From assembly GCF_000016285.1 (NCBI RefSeq), contig NC_011989.1:3256001-3320000 (forward strand): 64,000 bases of DNA. Reading direction: 5' to 3'. The stretch's first letter is position 1. Every line of letters starts with the position of its first letter. This document shows positions 54,967 to 64,000 of this stretch, one piece after another. Made by a program: the position numbers and the translations under genes. The notes beneath the pieces are model-generated. The model was not told the DNA's origin, searched no databases, and saw only the letters and a program-made list of their open reading frames with translations. This stretch comes from Allorhizobium ampelinum S4. Its GTDB lineage: Bacteria; Pseudomonadota; Alphaproteobacteria; Rhizobiales; Rhizobiaceae.

Positions 54967-57900
54967 GACCTGTCCGCTTGGTGATGCAGGCCTTTGGCCC
55001 CTATGCCGGACGCCAATCCATCGATTTTCGCGAAGCCGTCGCCGCTGGCCTGTTCGGCATCTACGGCCAGACGGGATCGGGGAAATCGACGATTTTCAGC
55101 GCCATGACCTTTGCCCTATTCGGGGAAGCGGCGAGAGCCGAGCAGGACACCATCTCGCTGCGCTCCGACCATGCTTCGCCCGACCTAGCAACCGAGGTGG
55201 AATTCGTATTCGATCTTGGCGCCCGCCGCTATGTCATCCGCCGGCGTCCCGAACAGATGCGGCCAAAACAACGCGGCGGTGGCGAAACCCGGGACGCCCA
55301 CGAGGCCTGGCTGTTCGACGCCACCGGGCTTGGTGAAAGCGAAATTACCGCCGCCCAGCCGGGCAAGGTGCTGGCTGAAAAAAAGATCGGTCTGGTACGC
55401 GAAAAAATCACCGATCTGCTCGGTTACGGTCCTGAACAGTTCAAGCAGATCGTGCTTCTGCCGCAGGGCCGGTTCGAGGCCTTTCTTGCCGCCAAAACCC
55501 AGGAACGACAAGATATTCTCAGCGCCCTCTTCGATGTGTCGCTCTATCGCCGGCTAGCGGCAAAACTGAAGAGCGATGCCGAAAGCGCCGAACGGCTGGT
55601 GCGCGAGGAGCGCGCCGTCTGCCTTCGCCGCCTCGGTGCCGACGGGTTCGACAGCATGCAGGCACTGATGGACGGGATTGCCGAGGCGGCATCGTCGCTC
55701 ACCGACCGGCAGCAAGCGGAACAGCATTTACGGGCTGAGGCGGATGCCGCCCGCGCTTCGTTGCAAGCAGCGAGAGACACCGATAACCAGTTCAAGTCCA
55801 TGGACGCCGCTCGTCAGGCAAAACAGAAAACCCTCGACCAGGCCACAGACATGGCCGCGCTGCAAGCGCAGGTCACATCCGCCGAACGCGCCCGGACACT
55901 GGCCGATGCGGAGAACCGGGTGATAGAGGCACAGCGCGAGTGCAAGGATGCTGAGGCCGCGCTGTCTCTGGCAATGCAGATCCAGACATCGACGCAGGCA
56001 ACGGCACAACAAGCGCAAGCTGCCTACCTTCAACAAATACAAAGCAAAAGCGAAATAGAGGCGCTGCGCCGGACAATCGATCAGATGGAACGCGATCGAG
56101 ATGTGCTGGAAAAAGCCACCGGCCTCACCGCATCGGTCGAGGCGGCCAAACGACGCGTGCAGGAGGAACAGGCCGCATTCCGAACCGCAGAGGCCGGTCT
56201 TGCCGAGCTGACTGGCAAGCGGCAAGTCCGGGAACAGGCATTGAAACAGGCCCGCCTTGCCCATGAGCGCAGGCAATCATTGACCGCAAACCTTACGGCC
56301 TTGCAGGCGCAGGTGAAGCAGGCTGAGATTGTGGAACGGGCCGAAAAAGATCTGCAACAGGCCTACCAGCAGTTAAACCATAGTGCAAACATCCATGCCG
56401 AACGACAGGCTCAGACCACCAAGGCCGCAGCACTGTTCGATCAGGCCGAACGTCGGCTTGCCTCCGCGCAGGCTCTCCATTTGGCAGCAAAGCTGGGGCC
56501 TGGTCTCCCCTGCCCTGTTTGTGGCGCAACCGACCATCCGACCCCTGCGATGGGGGACAGCGCCGAGGCCGGATTGGACAAGGCCTTTCGCGAAGCGAAA
56601 CAGGCGCTGGAAAAGGCGCGATTGGAAGAGCAGCATAGCGCTACCGCTCACGCCTCTGCGCAAGCCACCGTTGATGAACGCCAAGGTCGCCTAGGAGATC
56701 TGGAGCGGCCCGAGCAGCAGATCCAGGAGTTGCGCCAGGACATGGAAGGGATGGAGCGTGCCCTTCGCGGGCTCGGCCCGGCCATCGATATCGCCGCTGC
56801 CGAAACCGCGCTGGAAAATCTTGGAAAAGCCATCACCGATGCCCAAGCCCGGCTGGATCAGCACCGGGATCGGCTGGCCGCGCTGAAGACCGAGACCAGC
56901 AATGGTGAAACGCGACTTGCCGAAATGCTCTCCGGCATCGCAGCACATCTGCGGGATAAAGCAGCCCTGGAGCGCCAGCTTCAACAGTCGAAGGCCTTGA
57001 TGACAAGCCGGGAAACGGCATTGAAGCGCAGCGAAGAAGCCGCAACGGCAACGCGCGAAGCGGCATTCAGCGCGCACAAAGACAGCGAAGCCGCCGAAAA
57101 CATCCTGACCGAAAGACAAGCCCGCTTCGAAAAGGAAAATCAGGGTTTCGAGGATCGCCTGCGCGACGCTGGCCTGACGCGCGACGATCTGAACCGCCTG
57201 AAACCTGCAATCATGACACTTGAGCGTGACAAAGCGACGATAGAGACCCACCAGCGCCAATTGCAGCGCGACAGTGAAAAGCTCTTGGAATTGGAGACCG
57301 CGCTCACGGGTAAGCAGCCGCCGGACCTTCTCGCCCATCAAGAGGCGCTTGCGTCCGCTGAAGCCGCTTTCGATACAGCCGTTACACTGCGCGCAGCAAC
57401 GGCGGCTCGGCTCGATCACCTGCAAAACTTGCGCAAAGAGCTTGCCGGCATCGCCAAACGGCTTGACGAAGCCGAGGCAACCTCCGGCCCTCTGCGGGAG
57501 CTGGCTGGCCTGTTCGATGCCCAGAACCGGCAGAAACTGAAACTGGAAACCTTCGCCATCGGCGCGATGTTCGAACAGGTCTTGCAAGCAGCCAACCTGC
57601 GGCTGGGACCGATGACCAATGGCCGCTACAGGCTGGAACGTGACATCGAATCCGGTGGCCGGGGTAAGCGTGGGCTGGGCATTCTCGCCTTCGATGTCCA
57701 TACCGGCAAGGCAAGACCCACCGCGACACTTTCCGGTGGTGAAACCTTCATCGCCGCCCTGGCACTTGCCCTGGGTCTGGCCGACGTGGTCGAAAGCGCC
57801 AGCGGCAAGGTGCGCCTCGATACGATTTTCCTCGATGAAGGCTTCGGCAGCCTTGATACGGAAAACGGCTCAGGCACACTTGATCTGGTCTTGCAGGCTT

Positions 57901-58037
57901 TGAATAGCCTAGCCAGCCAGAACCGCACTGTTGGACTGATATCTCATGTTCCGCTTGTTCAGGAAGCAATTCCGAATGGTTTTTACGTCAGGAAGGACAG
58001 CGATGGCAGCCATGTGGAAGCTCGAGGAATGATGTAA
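54963..58037 (+). CDS. sbcC: Exonuclease subunit SbcC
   Basis: SMC/Rad50-like ATPase subunit of SbcCD, 1024 residues. N-terminal Walker A GQTGSGKST (Lys41-Ser42), Q-loop region with VLLPQGRFEAFLAAKTQERQ, two long coiled coils, and in the middle a zinc hook Cys517-Pro-Val-Cys520. C-terminal signature ATLSGGETFIAALALALGLAD and Walker B LDTIFLDEGFGSLD. All parts look intact, so the complex should be active. It ends in front of a strong terminator. Confidence 0.96.
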   Translation: MRPVRLVMQAFGPYAGRQSIDFREAVAAGLFGIYGQTGSGKSTIFSAMTFALFGEAARAEQDTISLRSDHASPDLATEVEFVFDLGARRYVIRRRPEQMRPKQRGGGETRDAHEAWLFDATGLGESEITAAQPGKVLAEKKIGLVREKITDLLGYGPEQFKQIVLLPQGRFEAFLAAKTQERQDILSALFDVSLYRRLAAKLKSDAESAERLVREERAVCLRRLGADGFDSMQALMDGIAEAASSLTDRQQAEQHLRAEADAARASLQAARDTDNQFKSMDAARQAKQKTLDQATDMAALQAQVTSAERARTLADAENRVIEAQRECKDAEAALSLAMQIQTSTQATAQQAQAAYLQQIQSKSEIEALRRTIDQMERDRDVLEKATGLTASVEAAKRRVQEEQAAFRTAEAGLAELTGKRQVREQALKQARLAHERRQSLTANLTALQAQVKQAEIVERAEKDLQQAYQQLNHSANIHAERQAQTTKAAALFDQAERRLASAQALHLAAKLGPGLPCPVCGATDHPTPAMGDSAEAGLDKAFREAKQALEKARLEEQHSATAHASAQATVDERQGRLGDLERPEQQIQELRQDMEGMERALRGLGPAIDIAAAETALENLGKAITDAQARLDQHRDRLAALKTETSNGETRLAEMLSGIAAHLRDKAALERQLQQSKALMTSRETALKRSEEAATATREAAFSAHKDSEAAENILTERQARFEKENQGFEDRLRDAGLTRDDLNRLKPAIMTLERDKATIETHQRQLQRDSEKLLELETALTGKQPPDLLAHQEALASAEAAFDTAVTLRAATAARLDHLQNLRKELAGIAKRLDEAEATSGPLRELAGLFDAQNRQKLKLETFAIGAMFEQVLQAANLRLGPMTNGRYRLERDIESGGRGKRGLGILAFDVHTGKARPTATLSGGETFIAALALALGLADVVESASGKVRLDTIFLDEGFGSLDTENGSGTLDLVLQALNSLASQNRTVGLISHVPLVQEAIPNGFYVRKDSDGSHVEARGMM

Positions 58038-58064
58038 CAGCTGATCACGTCTCATCCGCTTTAT

Positions 58065-58099
58065 ACGATGAGTCATTGAAAATGACTCATCGTTTTTTT
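58065..58099 (+). terminator. Rho-independent terminator of sbcDC
   Basis: ACGATGAGTCATT / AATGACTCATCGT (58065-58077, 58081-58093), 13-bp perfect stem with a GAA loop and a T7 run (58093-58099). 27 bp after the sbcC stop. Confidence 0.93.
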
Positions 58100-58102
58100 G
58101 CA

Positions 58103-58135
58103 AATGTCTCAAACACTTGATGCATTTGAGACATT
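58103..58135. repeat. Second inverted repeat after sbcC
   Basis: AATGTCTCAAA / TTTGAGACATT, 11-bp perfect arms with an 11-base loop, immediately beyond the sbcC terminator and 50 bp from the 3' end of the convergent chemoreceptor gene. No T-tract; it might end the minus-strand transcript or bind a protein. Confidence 0.6.
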
Positions 58136-58184
58136 GATAAGCTGCTGAAGGCGAGTATGAGGGAGCATCTGCGATACCTTGGTA

Positions 58185-60110
58185 TTAAGTGAGTTGATGA
58201 AAGCGATCATCTTCTGCGTCAGGGCCACCCATGGAAAGATCGAGAGCAAAGCCCTTCGCGCGGGCTTGCTGCGCCGCAACGGATCGGTTTGCCATTGGCT
58301 TGCGAACCGGCTGGGCCGATGGCGCTGCCTTTCGAACTGGTGCAATTGACACCCGCGATTTGCGTGCCTGGGAATCGCCATTGTCACTGGTCTGGAAGAA
58401 AGTCAGCGAAGACTGCAATTCTTCCGCCTGAGACGCAAGCTCTTCAGAGGTGGCCGACATTTCCTCCGAAGCACTGGCATTATGCTGCGTGACCTGGTCC
58501 AATTGCTGAATGGCCTCGTTTATCTGGGAGGCTCCCAAATCCTGTTCACGGCAGGAGGCCGAAATTTCCGTGACGAGTTCGGCGGTCTTGCGAATATCAG
58601 GAACGAGCCGGTGCAGCATTTCACCAGCAGAGGTCGCTGCCTTGACGGTCTCGCTAGACAGACCGCTGATCTCTCCTGCTGCGGCCTGTGAACGTTCAGC
58701 AAGCTTGCGGACTTCGGATGCAACAACAGCAAAGCCTTTGCCATGCTCACCTGCACGGGCGGCTTCAACCGCGGCGTTCAGTGCCAGGAGATCTGTCTGA
58801 CGAGCGATTTCCTGAACGATGGAAATTTTTTCTGCGATCGTTCGCATCGCATTGACGGCTTTATCAACCGCCTCGCCGGATAACTCGGCATCTTTCGCAG
58901 ACTGGCGGGCAATCTTCTCTGTCTGTGATGCATTATCGGCGGTTTGCTTGATATTAGCGGCCATCTGCTCCATGGACGCCGACGCCTCTTCAGCAGCAGA
59001 GGCTTGCTCTGTCGCGCCCTGCGAGAGCTGCTCGGAGGTGGAGGAGAGCGCCTGGCTGCCGCTCGTCACCTGATCAGCCGCACTGGCAACACCCGTTGCA
59101 AAGGCCGTCAGGTTATCGACCAATGAATTGATTGCATCCTTCATTTTCTGATGGTCGCCTTCACAAGCAATCTCCACATGTTCCGTCAAATCGCCGGTGC
59201 TGACGAGATTAAGTACTCGATTGCCCTCACCAATCGGCAACAGGATGGCATCCAGCATGCCGTTTATCCCTGAAACCATCTTGGAAAAATCTCCGACAAA
59301 CCGAGTGGCGACACCTCGCTCGCTCAAATTGCCTTCCGTCGACGCAACGGTTAAACGGCGGATTTCGGTGACGATGTCTCGGAAATTGCTCCTCAGCGTT
59401 TCTACCGTTTCGTTGATGAACGCCTTCTTTCCTGGAAATTGCTCGAGCGCCGCGTCAAAATTGCCTTCGCCGAATTCTTTGATGCAAGCCATTGCCTTTT
59501 TCTTCACAACGATATGGCCATTGACCATGTCGTTGACACCCTTTGCCATCACCGCAAAGTCGCCTTTAAACCGCTCGACAGGCACGAAGACGTCGATATC
59601 ACCCTTATCGTGCTCGGCGGACATCCGGTTCATTTCGGCGATAAAGCCCTTGAGATTGCCACGCAAAGTTTCCACCGTGTCATTGATGAATGCCTTCTTG
59701 CCCGGGAACCGCTCAAGCGCAGCCTCAAAATTTCCTTCGCTGAACTCCTGAACGCAGGCCATCGCCTTCTTTTTTACCGATATATGGCCAGCGACCATTT
59801 CGTTGATGCCCTTCGCCATGACGGAAAGATCACCCTTGAAGGCATCGACCGGAAGGATCGCATCAATATCGCCCTTGTCGTGGTCCACTGACATGCGAGT
59901 CGTGGCATCGCGGAGGTCGGAGACTGGACGCATAGCTGCGTCGAGCAATCTGTTGACCGCGTCCAGCAGCATCTTTGCTTCGCCGGTCGCAATGTCCACC
60001 TGCGCGCGACGCGATGTATCGCCATCAGCCATACTGCGCGTCAGATTTTCGATCTCTGTAATTGCTAGTTGTGCTCGGGAAGATTTTTTGAACTGTGTGT
60101 ATAAGGACAT
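58185..60110 (-). CDS. Cytoplasmic methyl-accepting chemotaxis protein with tandem HAMP-like repeats
   Basis: Soluble chemoreceptor of 641 residues: no membrane helix and no signal peptide. Residues 72-161 and 162-251 are near-identical 90-residue units (each RMS-x3-DHDKGDID ... VKKKAMAC ... [16 protein letters not shown]), and 252-290 is a more distant partial third copy ([19 protein letters not shown]). Each resembles HAMP-type signal-relay helices. Then the signalling domain with tip [22 protein letters not shown]. Long charged C-terminal tail ([14 protein letters not shown]) without a CheR pentapeptide. Convergent with sbcC. Confidence 0.9.
   Translation of the reverse strand: MSLYTQFKKSSRAQLAITEIENLTRSMADGDTSRRAQVDIATGEAKMLLDAVNRLLDAAMRPVSDLRDATTRMSVDHDKGDIDAILPVDAFKGDLSVMAKGINEMVAGHISVKKKAMACVQEFSEGNFEAALERFPGKKAFINDTVETLRGNLKGFIAEMNRMSAEHDKGDIDVFVPVERFKGDFAVMAKGVNDMVNGHIVVKKKAMACIKEFGEGNFDAALEQFPGKKAFINETVETLRSNFRDIVTEIRRLTVASTEGNLSERGVATRFVGDFSKMVSGINGMLDAILLPIGEGNRVLNLVSTGDLTEHVEIACEGDHQKMKDAINSLVDNLTAFATGVASAADQVTSGSQALSSTSEQLSQGATEQASAAEEASASMEQMAANIKQTADNASQTEKIARQSAKDAELSGEAVDKAVNAMRTIAEKISIVQEIARQTDLLALNAAVEAARAGEHGKGFAVVASEVRKLAERSQAAAGEISGLSSETVKAATSAGEMLHRLVPDIRKTAELVTEISASCREQDLGASQINEAIQQLDQVTQHNASASEEMSATSEELASQAEELQSSLTFFQTSDNGDSQARKSRVSIAPVRKAAPSAQPVRKPMANRSVAAQQARAKGFALDLSMGGPDAEDDRFHQLT
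59358..59897 (-). repeat. In-gene tandem duplication, period 270 bp
   Basis: Codes for the two 90-residue units of the soluble chemoreceptor (59628-59897 and 59358-59627). The exact multiple of three and equal length point to an in-frame duplication retained for signalling geometry. Confidence 0.8.
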
Positions 60111-60543
60111 CGTGAGCCATCCAACGCGTTACAATAAGTCTATCAATCTGGATCGAAGGTGAGTGTCATTCGCCAGGCATGACCCGGACGAATTCGTCAT
60201 GCTCCTCAAAAGTCGACAATCCGATTATTATGAAGAACAATAAAGGATTCGTGAATAGAAGAGGTCGCTTATGAAATGACACCTAATACCTTCGGCTGAA
60301 TGATGCCTTCAGGCCTTTGAAACTGAGCGAGGCGGAAGAATTTCAGGGCAAGCAAGCCCCGAGATCCAGCAAAATTTGCAAGTTTGCAATTTCACTTATT
60401 GGCATTGAATTTGTGCGTTTAGGTTTGCTGCATCTGGCGGTTAAGTTTGCGCAGTGTTCAGGATTTATGTTGAAAGTGACGGCTGGGGGATTGTGAAGCG
60501 CTATGATGAGGGCCGTGTTGGCGCAACCGAAGCCCAGAAACGC
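60111..60543. other. Gene-free gap between chemoreceptor gene and rRNA operon end
   Basis: About 430 bp without a supportable gene. The part next to 60110 should carry the chemoreceptor promoter (minus strand). The middle is AT-richer than the rest of the window. No tRNA, repeat or mobile-element end was found. Confidence 0.5.
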
Positions 60544-60575
60544 AAAAATCCCGCAGCGTTTAAGGCTGCGGGATT
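60544..60575 (-). terminator. Terminator of the rRNA operon
   Basis: On the minus strand AATCCCGCAGC / GCTGCGGGATT (11-bp stem, 7-base loop) followed by TTTTTGCG. Lies 12 bp downstream of the tRNA-fMet 3' end. Confidence 0.88.
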
Positions 60576-60585
60576 GATGTAAGTT

Positions 60586-60664
<79 letters not shown>

Positions 60665-60691
60665 TTATATATTTTTATTCGTTAACGGAAT

Positions 60692-60713
60692 AAGGGTCGC
60701 TTGAGCGACCCTT
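60692..60713 (-). other. Stem-loop between 5S rRNA and tRNA-fMet
   Basis: AAGGGTCGC / GCGACCCTT with a 4-base loop, in the spacer. Likely an RNA-processing structure; the minus-strand tail has no T-tract. Confidence 0.5.
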
Positions 60714-60782
60714 TATGTTTTCGGCGGGGCCGATGTTTATGAGAGAAGATGATTGATTTGAGTATGAACATTGCGCTTAGCA

Positions 60783-60900
60783 GACCTGGCAGCGACCTAC
60801 TCTCCCGCGTCTTAAGACGAAGTACCATTGGCGCAGGGGCGTTTCACGGCCGTGTTCGGAATGGGAACGGGTGCGGCCGCCCCGCCATGACCACCAGGTC
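60783..60900 (-). rRNA. rrf: 5S ribosomal RNA
   Basis: About 118 nt; ends pair as GACCTGGTGGTC (5') with GCTGCCAGGTC (3'). Inner segment CCGTTCCCATTCCGAACACGG is the conserved 5S core. Ends are approximate to one or two bases. Confidence 0.95.
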
Positions 60901-61127
60901 AGCTAAGGGCAATGTTGATGAGAAGCTGGCGGGCATTGCCCGTTTTCTTATTGTGTGAACACGTCATTCCGCGACGTTTTGCTTGGCACTTTCGGACGAA
61001 GTCCGCAAGCGCAAGGCGCGTCGCCGATCGTTCGGCGCCCTCGCGGAGCATAGGCTCGTATACGAGCCGCTCATGCGTGAGCGCTAAACAGATGGCTCAT
61101 CGACGAAGTCGATGAGCATGGTCAATG
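60901..61127 (-). other. 23S-5S internal transcribed spacer
   Basis: About 227 bp with processing structures: a hairpin GCTCATCGAC-GAA-GTCGATGAGC (61095-61117) right after the 23S 3' end, a perfect 16-bp palindrome GGCTCGTATACGAGCC (61053-61068), and GCCGA-TCGT-TCGGC further on. No tRNA inside. Confidence 0.75.

Positions 61128-64000
<2,873 letters not shown>

Overview
The window looks like chromosomal DNA of a Rhizobiaceae bacterium of the Agrobacterium/Allorhizobium type. The evidence is a divergent gbpR / chvE-gguA-gguB-gguC locus close to the Agrobacterium arrangement, an rRNA operon ending 23S-5S-tRNA-fMet with an intervening sequence in 23S helix 9, lspL-type surface-sugar genes and uniformly high GC coding sequence. 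No plasmid, phage, transposase or CRISPR signature was seen.

Layout. 1-4051: end of a hexuronate operon (fructuronate reductase, mannonate dehydratase, altronate dehydratase) joined by overlapping start/stop codons. 4109-7136: pntAB transhydrogenase on the minus strand. 7435-19826: the LysR regulator gbpR facing the sugar-binding protein gene chvE, followed by the GguAB ABC transporter, GguC and five enzymes for oxidative (non-phosphorylating) D-galactose / L-arabinose breakdown: a dehydratase, a sugar dehydrogenase, a semialdehyde dehydrogenase, KDGal kinase and KDPGal aldolase. 19958-23348: a DUF454 membrane protein, an EamA transporter, and a GntR regulator coupled to an MFS transporter; a near-perfect 37-bp palindrome sits in the EamA/GntR divergent gap. 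23571-31204: the periplasmic pair alpha-2-macroglobulin / penicillin-binding protein 1C. 31516-34047: a transmembrane chemoreceptor.

34207-50166 is rich in surface-glycan genes: a UDP-glucuronate epimerase, two MurG-like glycosyltransferases around a GT4 enzyme, a GT32-like enzyme, a polysaccharide deacetylase with a second GT4, a nucleotide-sugar dehydrogenase and a small methyltransferase. A complete peptide-type ABC importer operon (39133-45114) lies in the middle. The last gene of the first glycosyltransferase set appears to carry a one-base frameshift near its 3' end. 50262-53486 holds the most unusual locus: an ABC-exporter-like protein whose nucleotide-binding half has lost essentially every catalytic motif and carries three copies of a motif normally present once, next to a small cyclic-nucleotide-binding protein.

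53827-58037: sbcD-sbcC DNA repair nuclease with a clear terminator. 58185-60110: a soluble chemoreceptor with a 90-residue tandem repeat. 60544-64000: terminator, tRNA-fMet, 5S rRNA and most of a 23S rRNA, all on the minus strand, with the 5' end of the 23S gene outside the window.

How it works together: ChvE binds aldoses in the periplasm, GguAB imports them, and the downstream enzymes would carry D-galactose to pyruvate and glyceraldehyde 3-phosphate and L-arabinose to 2-oxoglutarate; the left-hand cluster feeds hexuronates to 2-keto-3-deoxygluconate. Both fit a plant-associated life on cell-wall sugars. All functions are inferred from sequence reading; no database search was possible.
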